64,000 bases of DNA from PGZG01 sp046292765 (GCA_046292765.1 JBKBQA010000001.1:620001-684000), one strand, 5' to 3'; positions 27,101-35,439 are shown, counted from the first letter of the stretch. Notes: a model not told the origin generated them from the sequence alone. Numbers and translations are program-made.

Positions 27101-27794
27101 TCTTACTTCCAAATACAACCCCGCACGCACCTACACTGCTGAAGGCACAGTAGGCATTGGTGGTGTCTATATGTGCATTTACGGAATGGACTCGCCCGGC
27201 GGCTATCAGCTGGTGGGGCGAACCCTGCCGATATGGAACAAGTTTCTTAAAAACCGCACCTTCTCCGCAGGCAAGCCCTGGCTTCTGCGCTTCTTTGATC
27301 AGGTCAGGTTCTATCCTGTGACCGAACAGGAGCTTGGCGGCATGCGCGACGCGTTCCGTGACGGAGCGCTGGAGCTGGACATCACCGAGGAAGAGTTTGA
27401 TCTCGGCGAGTATCAGCGCTTTCTTGAGGATATTGCTCCTGATCTTGAGAGCTTCCGCCATCGACAGAAGCTCGCTTTTGATGCAGAAGTAGCGCTGTGG
27501 ACCGAAACTGGTGCACATGAGCAGGAGGATCGGTCCGGGTCTGTATCGACTTACAAAATCAAGGATGGGTGTGAGCTGGTGTCTGCAGATATCAGTGGCA
27601 ACATCTGGAAGTTGCTGGTGGAGCCAGGGAAGCAGGTCAGCATCGGCGACACCCTGGTCATCATTGAGGCCATGAAAATGGAATTCTCGGTTCACGCGAC
27701 CGCTGATGGCATCGTCGAGGAAGTGCATTGTATTGAAGGGAGGGTCATACAGGCTGGCGATCCGCTGGTTGTCATCAGTGCTGCTGTTGCCTGA
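24168..27794 (+). CDS. uca: Urea carboxylase, biotin-dependent
   Basis: A 1208-residue multidomain enzyme converting urea, bicarbonate and ATP to allophanate. Residues 1-450 are biotin carboxylase (MFSKVLIANRGEIAVRI, KSTAGGGGIGLSRC, FLEVNTRLQVEHGITE). About 480-1120 are the KipA/KipI-like carboxyltransferase region (GPPSGPMDDYAFRMANRIVG, DGPSLGGFVCPVT). The tail is a biotinyl domain with K1170 in EAMKM. Asn693 in HPSNIHD is, from memory, the position that favours urea over guanidine (Asp in guanidine carboxylases). ATG 24168 is the family start. First gene of the operon; its normal partner, allophanate hydrolase, is not in the window. Confidence 0.92.
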   Translation: MFSKVLIANRGEIAVRIIRTLRRLGIASVAVYSDSDRSSMHVREADEAVHIGGSAAAESYLQDEAIIDAAVRTGAQAIIPGYGFLSENAAFAEACSQANIVFVGPTPQQLRQFGLKHEARALAEQAGVPLTPGTGLLKSIDDAVVAADRIGYPVMLKSTAGGGGIGLSRCDDELALRAAFESVQRLGQSFFSDAGVFIERFIDKARHVEVQIFGDGAGNVIALGERDCSIQRRNQKVVEETPAPGLPSAVRDSLMAAAVSLGKSVCYQSAGTVEFIYDALRQEFYFLEVNTRLQVEHGITEAVTGIDLVEWMLLVAAGQSPDFTAVEVNPSGWAMEVRLYAEDPVRNFQPSPGTLTEVSFPANVRIDGWVDTGTEVSAYYDPMLAKLIVHAPDRPAAIAAMKQALDSSRLCGIATNLDYLRSILDSADFASGNVSTRYLDSFSYAPKAMEVLSPGTYTTVQDYPGRLGYWHIGVPPSGPMDDYAFRMANRIVGNDAAAAALECTIIGPALRFHSDALIALTGAESQATLDGKSIGFWQPVKVLAGQVLNVGKAVSGCRTYLAVRHGIDVPEYLGSKATFALGQFGGHAGRPLRAGDLLEIAQGRPGCPTPAPAYEPAAAPAELRPQYPTEWDIAVLYGPHGAPDFFRPESMEEFFSASWEVHYNSNRLGIRLNGPKPSWTRTDGGEAGLHPSNIHDCEYAIGSINFTGDMPVILTRDGPSLGGFVCPVTICKAELWKVGQVKPGDRIRFRCIGYAEAAALEIAQDRSIESLSVIAPAVQPDIAIVPRDTVSEAVLAELPALSDRPSVAYRQAGDRYVLIEYGENVLDISLRFRVHALMQALHANPVNGIIELSPGVRSLQVNYDSRIICQRDLINTLLDVESQLPPVSDMKVATRIVRMPLAFEDEATLDAVARYRQSVRDTAPWLPSNVEFIRRINGLDSVDEVKQIIYDASYMVLGLGDVYLGAPCAVPVDPRHRLLTSKYNPARTYTAEGTVGIGGVYMCIYGMDSPGGYQLVGRTLPIWNKFLKNRTFSAGKPWLLRFFDQVRFYPVTEQELGGMRDAFRDGALELDITEEEFDLGEYQRFLEDIAPDLESFRHRQKLAFDAEVALWTETGAHEQEDRSGSVSTYKIKDGCELVSADISGNIWKLLVEPGKQVSIGDTLVIIEAMKMEFSVHATADGIVEEVHCIEGRVIQAGDPLVVISAAVA

Positions 27795-27807
27795 TCGGGG
27801 GGCTGGG

Positions 27808-28536
27808 ATGGTGGAAATATCCGGCAAGGATCCGATTCGCCGCTCGACAGCAAGCAGGTCGGAAAATCTGTCCGAGCGGATCTATCTGGCGATCAAAAAG
27901 GACATTTTCGATTTTCAGCTCTTGCCAGGGGATCGCTTTACGGAAAGCGAAGTTGCTGCGCGAATGGGAGTTAGTAGAACTCCTGTCAGGGAGGCGTTGT
28001 TTCGGCTGCAGAGGGAAAACCATGTGGATGTTATGTATCGCAATGGATGGCGAGTAAGGCCGTTCAACTTCCAGTATTTCGAGGATCTGTACGACATCAG
28101 AACCGTTCTGGAGTGCGCGGCTGTAAGAAAGATATGTGATAGCGATGCAATCGCTCCTCAGCTTCAGGAGCTGAAAGCAACATGGCTGGTTCCTGAAGAG
28201 GAAAGAGTGAGCGATATAGGCACGATTTCTGCATGGGACGAACGATTCCATGGAATGCTGGTAGAGGCAGCTGGCAATGAAGAAATGGCGCGGATCCATC
28301 ATGGCGTCAGTGAGCGAATACGGATAATCCGCAGGCTGGATTTCACCAATAGAAACCGTATTGATGCCACTTACTCGGAGCATGGAAAGATTTTAAGAGC
28401 GATCATCCAGCGCCGTGCTGATCAGGCGCAGATGATGCTTAAAGCACATATTGAAGGAAGCAAGAATGAGGTCCGCAAGATCACGCTTCATATGCTTCAC
28501 AGTGCAAGAGTCGAAGCGGGTCACGCCAAAGGGTGA
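27808..28536 (+). CDS. GntR-family regulator, FCD subfamily
   Basis: A 242-residue regulator. The N-terminal winged helix spans ~15-85 (RIYLAIKKDIFDFQLLPGDR, TESEVAARMGVSRTPVREAL). The C-terminal FCD domain (~95-230) has the metal/ligand pattern D-I-R-T-V-L-E, WDERFHGMLVEAAGN and YSEHGKILRAI. It starts 13 nt after the uca stop, so it is probably cotranscribed, and it likely binds CTTGTGTACAAG at 24117 to sense urea or a product such as allophanate. Its base composition looks less GC-rich than the flanking housekeeping genes. Confidence 0.88.
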   Translation: MVEISGKDPIRRSTASRSENLSERIYLAIKKDIFDFQLLPGDRFTESEVAARMGVSRTPVREALFRLQRENHVDVMYRNGWRVRPFNFQYFEDLYDIRTVLECAAVRKICDSDAIAPQLQELKATWLVPEEERVSDIGTISAWDERFHGMLVEAAGNEEMARIHHGVSERIRIIRRLDFTNRNRIDATYSEHGKILRAIIQRRADQAQMMLKAHIEGSKNEVRKITLHMLHSARVEAGHAKG

Positions 28537-28630
28537 TGATCGCTTGAAAAGGGGTTCGTCGGTCGGGCGGGCAGGAAGTGTTGTTTGGCCATAAACAGGG
28601 CACGTCATTAATCACGCAAGGAGATACATC

Positions 28631-29923
28631 ATGAGCGTTAGATCCAGAGTGGCAACATTTGCCGCAACATGCATGGCAGCTAGCTCGTTGATTACGATGA
28701 GCGCAGCGCACGCATCCGATACCATCAAGGTGGGCGTTCTTCATTCCCTGTCGGGCACTATGGCTATTAGCGAAACAACGCTGAAAGACACGGTCCTGAT
28801 GATGGTCGAAGAGCAGAACAAGAAGGGCGGTTTGCTCGGAAAGAAGCTTGAGGCAGTAGTGGTGGATCCTGCCTCTAACTGGCCTCTGTTTGCAGAAAGG
28901 GCGCGGGAGCTTCTTTCTGTTCACAACGTTGATGTGGTGTTTGGTTGCTGGACATCGGTATCCCGTAAATCGGTTCTGCCGGTATTCGAGGAGCTGAACG
29001 GGCTGCTGTTCTATCCAGTTCAGTATGAAGGTGAGGAATCGTCCCGGAATGTGTTCTACACCGGAGCAGCACCCAATCAGCAGGCGATTCCCGCCGTCGA
29101 CTATCTGATGAATGAAGTGGGAGTAAAGCGCTGGGTGCTGGCAGGCACTGATTATGTCTATCCGCGAACCACCAACAGGATCCTTGAAGCTTACCTCAAG
29201 AGTAAGGGCGTTAAGGATGCGGATATCATGATCAACTACACCCCATTCGGTCACTCGGATTGGCAGAGCATCGTTGCGGATATCAAGCGATTTGGTTCGG
29301 CTGGCAAGAAGACGGCTGTGGTGTCGACTATCAACGGCGACGCGAACGTACCTTTCTACAAAGAGCTTGGAAATCAGAAAGTTTCTGCAGAAGACATTCC
29401 TGTAGTGGCATTCTCGGTGGGTGAGGAAGAGTTGTCCGGCGTTGATACTGCTCCGCTGGTAGGGCATCTGGCAGCCTGGAACTACTTCCAGAGCGTTGAC
29501 GTTCCGGCCAATAAGCAGTTCATCGCAAACTGGAAGAAATTCACCAAGGACCCGAAGCGCGTCACGAACGATCCGATGGAAGCGACGGTGATTGGCTTTA
29601 ACTTGTGGGCGAAGGCGGTAGAAAAGGCGAAAACGACCGATGTAAACACCATCATCGACACGCTTCCAGGCCTGACTACGCCCAACCTTACCGGTGGTAC
29701 TGCGAAGATGCTGCCTAATCACCATCTGACAAAGCCGGTTCTGATCGGGGAAATCCGCGCCGACGGTCAGTTCGATGTTGTCTGGCAGACAGACTCCGAA
29801 GTCCCTGGCGACGCCTGGACCGACCACCTGCCGGAGAGCGCCATCATCGAGGCTGATTGGGTGACGCTGAAGTGCGGTAACTACAACACCAAGACCAAGA
29901 AGTGCTCCGGTCAGAACTACTGA
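28631..29923 (+). CDS. urtA: Urea ABC transporter substrate-binding protein UrtA
   Basis: A 430-residue periplasmic protein of the branched-chain amino-acid/urea binding family. Signal peptide about 1-28 (cleavage near SAAHA). UrtA hallmarks are IKVGVLHSLSGTMAISETTLKD, VFGCWTSVSRKSVLPVFEE, LLFYPVQYEGEESSRNVFY and the C-terminal YNTKTKKCSG. A good ribosome site (AAGGAGA) lies 7 nt before the ATG. The 94-nt gap after the GntR gene shows no sigma-54 element, so transcription probably continues from uca. Confidence 0.95.
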   Translation: MSVRSRVATFAATCMAASSLITMSAAHASDTIKVGVLHSLSGTMAISETTLKDTVLMMVEEQNKKGGLLGKKLEAVVVDPASNWPLFAERARELLSVHNVDVVFGCWTSVSRKSVLPVFEELNGLLFYPVQYEGEESSRNVFYTGAAPNQQAIPAVDYLMNEVGVKRWVLAGTDYVYPRTTNRILEAYLKSKGVKDADIMINYTPFGHSDWQSIVADIKRFGSAGKKTAVVSTINGDANVPFYKELGNQKVSAEDIPVVAFSVGEEELSGVDTAPLVGHLAAWNYFQSVDVPANKQFIANWKKFTKDPKRVTNDPMEATVIGFNLWAKAVEKAKTTDVNTIIDTLPGLTTPNLTGGTAKMLPNHHLTKPVLIGEIRADGQFDVVWQTDSEVPGDAWTDHLPESAIIEADWVTLKCGNYNTKTKKCSGQNY

Positions 29924-29999
29924 TTGATGTGTTGGACCACGGTGGCTGCCCTGTGCAGCCACCTGTGTTCGTTGGCGCTCAAGCATAGGGAGAATAGTT

Positions 30000-31691
30000 G
30001 TGTGCCTTTCCGGGTCAAATCCTTTCATCAATCTGCGGCTTCCCTCAGCACTTTTGATTGCCCTGATTAGTATGCTGACGGTGTCTGCTACCAGTCATGC
30101 CTTTGATGAGGAGGTAGAGCATCAGGTGATGTCTGACGCGGAAAATCAGGTTCATGATGTCGGGGTGTTTGAGTCTACGGTACTCCGTTTGGCCAAGGCG
30201 GGCTTCTCCGAGAAAGCCGCTTTGACTACAGCATTGGTGCAGCTGCGGGATCCCGGAAGTCGACGTGTTCTGCTGGCGCTCCTTGAGAGCCAGCTTCATG
30301 TTGACAATCAGACCGGTCGTATCCTGATCGTAAATGACAGTAAAGAGGGGCTGCAGTATACAGACGCCATTACCGGAAATGCGCTGGACGGCCCGGATTT
30401 TGATAGCAAGAGGATACTGACCAACAATCCGCTCCGCAAAAAACTGCGTGGAGATATCGCGAGATTCGACCTTACCAATGATGACGAGGATGTTCGTCGA
30501 GCGGCTGTGGTTCAGCTTCGGCGTGATATTGATCAGGATATCGCTGCCATTTTCAGAGAGCATCAGTCCGTTGAGAAGAATGATGATGTAATTGATGAGA
30601 TACAAACTGCATTGGCAATCTTCGATCTGCAAAGCGAAGATCCGGATGTGAGAATCCGGGCTCTTGAGATTCTTGACGGTGAAGTGGCCAATGACGTCTT
30701 CAATGCCGTGAAGCAGCTTCTCAATAGCGAAGAAGACAAAGAAGTCAGGAGGGCGGCCGAATCGGCTATCCAGACTATCGAAAGCAAGCGGCGGTTCTAT
30801 GGTGCGTTGGAAACATTTTTCTTTGGTTTGAGCTTTGGGTCTGTGCTGGTGCTTGCGGCAATAGGGCTCGCCATCACCTTCGGTGTGATGGGTGTGATCA
30901 ACATGGCGCATGGCGAGTTGATTATGCTCGGCGCCTACACAACCTTCGTGATGCAACAGCTTCTTCCTAATCATATCGGGCTTTCAATCGTTCTCTCGAT
31001 TCCTGCTGCATTCGTTGTGTCCGGTCTGGTCGGGATCGCCATCGAGCGCGGCGTTGTCCGGTTTCTTTATGGTCGCCCGCTGGAAACTCTGCTCGCCACC
31101 TTCGGCATAAGCCTTATTCTTCAGCAGCTGGTGAGGACCATATTTTCGCCGCTCAATCGTTCTGTGCAAACGCCCGAGATGATGAGTGGCCTGCTGCGAT
31201 TCAACGACATTTTCGCAATTACCTACAACCGGCTATACATTCTGATTTTTACGTTGGTGGTTTTTGCCGGTCTGTGGCTGATCCTCAACAAGACGTCGCT
31301 TGGGCTCCGGGTGCGTGCTGTATCACAGAACCGGCAAATGGCGCGGGCGATGGGGGTGCGCACGGCGCGCGTTGATGCGATGACCTTCGGTCTTGGGTCT
31401 GGCGTAGCCGGGATTGCCGGTGTGGCGCTCAGTCAGCTCACTAATGTGGGGCCGAATCTTGGTCAAGCCTACATTATTGACTCCTTCATGGTGGTTGTCT
31501 TCGGTGGGGTAGGGAACCTTTGGGGTACCCTCGTTGGCGGCATGATTCTCGGCGTCGCGACCAAATTCATGGAGCCCCATGTTGGCGCCGTGATGGCCAA
31601 AATCCTGATGCTGGTCTTCATCATTCTGTTTATTCAACGGCGCAAGCAGGGCTTGTTCCCGCAGAAGGGCCGGGCGGCATCTGGAGCATGA
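30000..31691 (+). CDS. urtB: Urea ABC transporter permease UrtB
   Basis: A 563-residue permease. After a signal-like helix, about 230 residues of HEAT-type helical periplasmic domain (DLTNDDEDVRRAAVVQLRRD, LQSEDPDVRIRALEILDGE) precede the BPD_transp_2 membrane domain (ITFGVMGVINMAHGELIMLGAY, GVGNLWGTLVGGMILG). This long form is normal for UrtB. GTG start at 30000, with AGGGAGA six nt upstream. Base composition is noticeably less GC-rich than the flanks (29 of 60 G+C in the row at 30601). The TGA overlaps the urtC ATG. Confidence 0.94.
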   Translation: MCLSGSNPFINLRLPSALLIALISMLTVSATSHAFDEEVEHQVMSDAENQVHDVGVFESTVLRLAKAGFSEKAALTTALVQLRDPGSRRVLLALLESQLHVDNQTGRILIVNDSKEGLQYTDAITGNALDGPDFDSKRILTNNPLRKKLRGDIARFDLTNDDEDVRRAAVVQLRRDIDQDIAAIFREHQSVEKNDDVIDEIQTALAIFDLQSEDPDVRIRALEILDGEVANDVFNAVKQLLNSEEDKEVRRAAESAIQTIESKRRFYGALETFFFGLSFGSVLVLAAIGLAITFGVMGVINMAHGELIMLGAYTTFVMQQLLPNHIGLSIVLSIPAAFVVSGLVGIAIERGVVRFLYGRPLETLLATFGISLILQQLVRTIFSPLNRSVQTPEMMSGLLRFNDIFAITYNRLYILIFTLVVFAGLWLILNKTSLGLRVRAVSQNRQMARAMGVRTARVDAMTFGLGSGVAGIAGVALSQLTNVGPNLGQAYIIDSFMVVVFGGVGNLWGTLVGGMILGVATKFMEPHVGAVMAKILMLVFIILFIQRRKQGLFPQKGRAASGA

Positions 31692-32797
31692 GCATGCAAG
31701 ATCACAGTGCAATTTCCCGAGTCATGAGAAGTGATGCCGGCATTCGCTGGTTTGTTGGTCTGATAGTGCTGGCGGGGCTTGCCCTGCCACTGGGGCACCT
31801 GCTGTTTCCAGTCGATTCGCCGTTCCACGTCAGCACTTATACGATGGGTTTGGTCGGCAAGTACATGACCTACGCGCTGCTGGCGGTGGCGGTGGATCTG
31901 ATATGGGGGTACTGCGGGATCCTCAGTCTCGGCCATACGGCCTTCTTTGCCATTGGCGGCTATGCCATGGGCATGTACCTGATGCGGCAAATTGGCACCC
32001 GAGGCGTCTATGGAGATCCGGTGCTGCCCGATTTTATGGTGTTTCTTAACTGGGACAGCCTGCCATGGTACTGGTCCGGCTTTGATATGTTCTGGTTTGC
32101 TGCAGTGATGGTGGTGCTGGCGCCAGGACTATTGGCATTGCTGTTCGGCTGGTTCGCCTTTCAGTCACGGGTGGTGGGGGTTTACTTTTCGATTATCACT
32201 CAGGCGATGACATTCGCCCTGATGCTGGCATTTTTCCGTAACGAAATGGGCTTTGGTGGCAATAACGGCCTGACCGATTTCAAGGAACTGCTGGGTTTTG
32301 ATCTTCAGGCGGCATCCACGCGGATCTGGCTCTATCTTGCTTCAGTCATCGCTCTGTTGCTCGGCGTTCTTGCCTGCCGCTGGATTGTGGTGTCCCGATT
32401 TGGCCGGGTCATCGCGGCGATACGCGATAGCGAGTCGAGAACGCGTTTTATCGGTTACCGTGTTGAGCATTACAAGCTATGGCTATTCTGCTTTTCCGCC
32501 ATGCTGGCGGGCGTGGCGGGCGCACTCTATGTGCCCCAGGTCGGGATCATCAATCCAGGTGAGTTTGCGCCGATTAATTCAATCGAGGCGGTGGTCTGGG
32601 TGGCGGTCGGTGGCAGGGGGACTCTGTATGGCGCGGTAATAGGCGCCATTTTGGTCAATTACGCAAAAACCTATTTTACCGTGGCATGGCCTGAGGCGTG
32701 GCTTTACGCCCTTGGCACCTTGTTCGTGGTGGTCACGCTTTTCCTGCCCAAAGGGGTTGTTGGTCTTCTGTCCAGATTCCGGAGAGCCTCTCCATGA
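31688..32797 (+). CDS. urtC: Urea ABC transporter permease UrtC
   Basis: A 369-residue second permease. UrtC/LivM features: KYMTYALLAVAVDLIWGYCGILSLGHTAFFAIGGYAMGMYLM, NEMGFGGNNGLTDFKELLGF, SESRTRFIGYRVEHYKLWLF and AVVWVAVGGRGTLYGAVIGA. ATG 31688 overlaps the urtB stop (ATGA) and its own stop overlaps the urtD start in the same way, a sign of strict coupling in the transporter operon. Confidence 0.95.
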   Translation: MSMQDHSAISRVMRSDAGIRWFVGLIVLAGLALPLGHLLFPVDSPFHVSTYTMGLVGKYMTYALLAVAVDLIWGYCGILSLGHTAFFAIGGYAMGMYLMRQIGTRGVYGDPVLPDFMVFLNWDSLPWYWSGFDMFWFAAVMVVLAPGLLALLFGWFAFQSRVVGVYFSIITQAMTFALMLAFFRNEMGFGGNNGLTDFKELLGFDLQAASTRIWLYLASVIALLLGVLACRWIVVSRFGRVIAAIRDSESRTRFIGYRVEHYKLWLFCFSAMLAGVAGALYVPQVGIINPGEFAPINSIEAVVWVAVGGRGTLYGAVIGAILVNYAKTYFTVAWPEAWLYALGTLFVVVTLFLPKGVVGLLSRFRRASP

Positions 32798-33633
32798 AGG
32801 TGCTCAAGCCAATACGCGAACTTATCGATCGCGATCGCGTTTTCGATGTTGTTAATCCCTCTCTGCGTGCTCCCGAGCTGGATGTGAGCCATGGCACGGT
32901 ACTTTATCTTGAAGATATCTCTGTCAGCTTTGACGGTTTTCGGGCCTTGAATAATCTGACGCTGTATATCGGAGCCGGAGAGCTGCGCTGCATTATTGGT
33001 CCTAATGGCGCCGGCAAGACCACGATGATGGACGTCATTACCGGCAAAACCCGCCCTGATACCGGATCGGCTTTCTTTGGTCAGACCATTGATCTGCTCC
33101 GTCTTTCCGAGCCCGATATCGCGCAGGCCGGCATCGGGCGCAAGTTTCAGAGCCCTACTGTGTTCGAGCAGCACACCGTGTTCGAGAATCTTGAGCTTGC
33201 CATGGCGGGTCCGCGAGGCGTTTGGACCATGCTGTTCGCCAGGCTCAGTGCCGAGCAACGAGACCGGATTGACAGCGTGCTCACCTTGATCGGCTTGCAG
33301 CACCTCCGGCTTTCGCTGGCAGGCAGCCTCTCCCATGGCCAGAAGCAATGGTTGGAGATTGGCATGTTGCTGATGCAGGATCCGGCGTTGTTGCTGGTCG
33401 ATGAACCGGTCGCCGGGATGACGCCTCAGGAAACCGAGCGTACCGCCGAGCTACTGCTGTCGCTGGCGGGAGAGCGTTCTGTCGTTGTTGTCGAGCACGA
33501 TATGGCGTTTGTCCGATCCATTGCCCGCACGGTCACCGTGCTTCACGAGGGCAGCGTGCTCGCCGAGGGCTCCATGGATCAGGTCCAGAATAATCAGCGG
33601 GTAATGGAAGTCTATCTCGGAGAACAACTATGA
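32794..33633 (+). CDS. urtD: Urea ABC transporter ATP-binding protein UrtD
   Basis: A 279-residue ATPase. Walker A GPNGAGKTTMMDVITG, signature LSHGQKQWLEIGMLLMQ, Walker B LLLVDEPVAGMT, switch VVVEHDMAF. The N-terminal extension before the ABC core (LKPIRELIDRDRVFDVVNP) is typical of UrtD. ATGA overlaps on both sides with urtC and urtE. Forms a heterodimer with UrtE on the cytosolic face of UrtBC. Confidence 0.95.
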   Translation: MKVLKPIRELIDRDRVFDVVNPSLRAPELDVSHGTVLYLEDISVSFDGFRALNNLTLYIGAGELRCIIGPNGAGKTTMMDVITGKTRPDTGSAFFGQTIDLLRLSEPDIAQAGIGRKFQSPTVFEQHTVFENLELAMAGPRGVWTMLFARLSAEQRDRIDSVLTLIGLQHLRLSLAGSLSHGQKQWLEIGMLLMQDPALLLVDEPVAGMTPQETERTAELLLSLAGERSVVVVEHDMAFVRSIARTVTVLHEGSVLAEGSMDQVQNNQRVMEVYLGEQL

Positions 33634-34379
33634 GTCAGGGCGTGACGGATACTGCTGCCACTACCGCTGCCATGTCATCGTCATTGCTCGGTATTTCTGC
33701 ACTGAATCAGTTTTATGGCGGCAGCCACATCCTTTGGGATGTCACCATGGATGTACCTGAGGGCAGCTGCGTTTGCCTGATGGGGCGCAATGGCATGGGC
33801 AAGACCACCCTGCTGAAGTGCATCATGGGGCTGCTTCCGGCCATTAGTGGCGAGGTAATGTTCGCTGGTCAGCCTTTGATGAAGCAACCCGCCGAAGCGA
33901 GAGCGGGAATCGGCATAGGGTATGTGCCCCAGGGCAGGGAGATTTTCCCCCTGTTGACCGTCGAGGAGAACCTGTTGCTGGCGGTCAGTTGCCGTCCGGA
34001 TCGGTCACCGGCAATTCTCGAGACAATCTATGGCATCTTTCCGGTGCTGAAACAGATGGGCAGGCGCCGTGGCGGCGATCTCTCTGGTGGACAGCAACAA
34101 CAACTTGCCATCGGCCGGGCGCTGGCGCTGGAGCCACGTCTGCTGATTCTGGACGAGCCGACCGAGGGCATCCAGCCGAATATTGTCCGGGAGATCGGCG
34201 ATATCCTGATCACGCTCAATCGGGAACAGGGACTTACTGTGCTATTGGTAGAGCAGAAGCTGCCGTTCGCTCGCCGCGTGGCAACCGATTATCGCATTAT
34301 CGAGAAAGGACGCATTGTCGCCGCAGATCGTATCGGTAACCTATCTGAGGACATTACCCGCCGCTATCTGTCGGTATAG
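33630..34379 (+). CDS. urtE: Urea ABC transporter ATP-binding protein UrtE
   Basis: A 249-residue ATPase and last gene of the operon. Walker A GRNGMGKTTLLKCIMG, signature LSGGQQQQLAIGRAL, Walker B LLILDEPTEGIQPNI, switch VLLVEQKLPFARRVA. The EPTEGIQPNI and the VPQGREIFPLLTVEENLL segments separate UrtE from UrtD. Starts within the urtD stop (ATGA). Followed by a 13-bp tandem repeat and then the convergent TorF-like gene. Confidence 0.95.
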   Translation: MSQGVTDTAATTAAMSSSLLGISALNQFYGGSHILWDVTMDVPEGSCVCLMGRNGMGKTTLLKCIMGLLPAISGEVMFAGQPLMKQPAEARAGIGIGYVPQGREIFPLLTVEENLLLAVSCRPDRSPAILETIYGIFPVLKQMGRRRGGDLSGGQQQQLAIGRALALEPRLLILDEPTEGIQPNIVREIGDILITLNREQGLTVLLVEQKLPFARRVATDYRIIEKGRIVAADRIGNLSEDITRRYLSV

Positions 34380-34380
34380 T

Positions 34381-34430
34381 TACCGGCAGAAGCTACCGGC
34401 AAAAGTTACCGGCAAAAGTTAACGGAAAGT
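34381..34430. repeat. 13-bp direct tandem repeat after urtE
   Basis: Three 13-nt units of the type (T/C)TACCGGCA(A/G)AAG in a row (34381, 34394, 34407), then a degenerate 11-nt fourth unit TTAACGGAAAG. It begins 2 nt after the urtE stop and is noncoding. It could be replication slippage or a binding array. Confidence 0.8.
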
Positions 34431-34520
34431 ACTCGCCGTTATCCCGTTTTCGTTATTGGAACAGAGCTGCTAAAAGACCGGTCACTAGCCAGAGCTTGCG
34501 CCACTGGCCAGTGCCGGAAT

Positions 34521-34538
34521 GGCCCCCCGAGAGGGGCC
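34521..34538. terminator. GC-rich hairpin between urtE and the TorF-like gene
   Basis: GGCCCC-CCGAGA-GGGGCC, a 6-bp stem between two convergent genes. There is no clear T-run on either strand, so factor-independent termination is uncertain. The perfect 12-nt palindrome CACTGGCCAGTG lies just to its left at 34502-34513. Confidence 0.45.
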
Positions 34539-34563
34539 GGCGGGAGAATCAACCAACAGGGGA

Positions 34564-35232
34564 TCAGAACGAGAAGCTGTAGCCAACATTGAACAGGAAG
34601 TCCTGGTCGTCGGTCACGCCAGCAAAATCATCAGAAGAAATGACCTTGGAGACGGTGAAGGACAGGTTCTCGACCGGCGAGTAGCTGATGTCAAAGTGGG
34701 TGTAGTCTTCGTCATCAGCATCAAACATCCAGGTGCCAACGAGGAAGCTGAACTTGTCGTAGTCATAGCTCAGGGTAAGGTATTTGTCTTTGGCGAACGC
34801 CTTGTCACCGCTGGCGTCGTCGGCAACCGACAGATAGAGACCCAGTCCGAAGTCACCCATGCCGAGGCCAAGCACGACTTCGCCAATTTCACCATAGCCC
34901 ACATCGGCGCTCGGGTAGAGATAGCTCCAGTAGGAGATGTCGTAGCTCAACCCACCTGCTTCGCCAGCAAAGCCGAAGTACACGTCGGTTTCGCCACCGA
35001 TGCCGGATGCTTCAGACGAGCCCCAAACCCCTGCGTAGAGACCGGACGAATGACTGTAGTCCACGCTGCCGTGAACGACGCCGCCGCCCACGGTCAGATC
35101 CTGACCACGCCACAAGTAGAAGTTGGAAATTCCCAAGCTACCAGTAACTTCTGCAGCAGCGGTGATCGGAGCGGCGGCAGCTGCAAATGCAACGGCCAGT
35201 GCGGACATTTTCAGTGCGGTTTTCTTGCTCAT
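34564..35232 (-). CDS. TorF-family putative outer-membrane porin
   Basis: A 222-residue protein with signal peptide (MSKKTALKMSALAVAFAAAAAP, cleavage near TAAAE) and amphipathic beta strands to the C-terminal FNVGYSFSF ending in Phe, as in outer-membrane barrels. The opening VTGSLGISNFYLWRGQDLT matches the TIGR02001/Gcw_chp (TorF) family. Start at 35232 chosen at the signal peptide. The promoter is a sigma-54 element with an NtrC-like site, mirroring the uca promoter, so an outer-membrane role in urea or nitrogen uptake is a reasonable inference. Confidence 0.82.
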   Translation of the reverse strand: MSKKTALKMSALAVAFAAAAAPITAAAEVTGSLGISNFYLWRGQDLTVGGGVVHGSVDYSHSSGLYAGVWGSSEASGIGGETDVYFGFAGEAGGLSYDISYWSYLYPSADVGYGEIGEVVLGLGMGDFGLGLYLSVADDASGDKAFAKDKYLTLSYDYDKFSFLVGTWMFDADDEDYTHFDISYSPVENLSFTVSKVISSDDFAGVTDDQDFLFNVGYSFSF

Positions 35233-35308
35233 GGATACAGCCCTCTTCAGTGACAGTGTTGTGGTTGCCGCGCTGCGACCTGGGGCCGTGGCAGCTGTCC
35301 AAAGAGAG

Positions 35309-35324
35309 GCATATTCCGTGCCAG
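35309..35324 (-). promoter_or_regulatory. Sigma-54 promoter of the TorF-like gene
   Basis: On the minus strand CTGGCACG-N4-ATGC: a full -24 element (35317-35324) and a -12 element with one mismatch (ATGC for TTGC, 35309-35312). Predicted start is near 35298, 65 nt before the ATG. Confidence 0.68.
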
Positions 35325-35330
35325 ATTCAT

Positions 35331-35343
35331 TAACATAATGATA
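35331..35343 (-). promoter_or_regulatory. IHF site candidate
   Basis: Minus strand TATCATTATGTTA against WATCAANNNNTTR: one mismatch. It sits in an AT-rich patch between the NtrC-like site and the -24 element, where IHF normally bends sigma-54 promoters. Confidence 0.45.
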
Positions 35344-35439
35344 TTTAAGAAAAAGTTCACATATGGGCAGAGGCGCGGCTATTTTTTCAGCGATTGCCGC
35401 CATCTCGTGGGTCGAGGTTGGTGCGCCTCGCTGGCCATG

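Noticed and set aside
26721..27827. Minus-strand frame antisense to the uca 3' end
   Set aside because: No domain recognised; uca sense coding is certain.
28537..28630. Separate sigma-54 promoter for urtA
   Set aside because: No TGGCAC-N5-TTGC match in the 94-nt gap; continuous transcription from uca is simpler.
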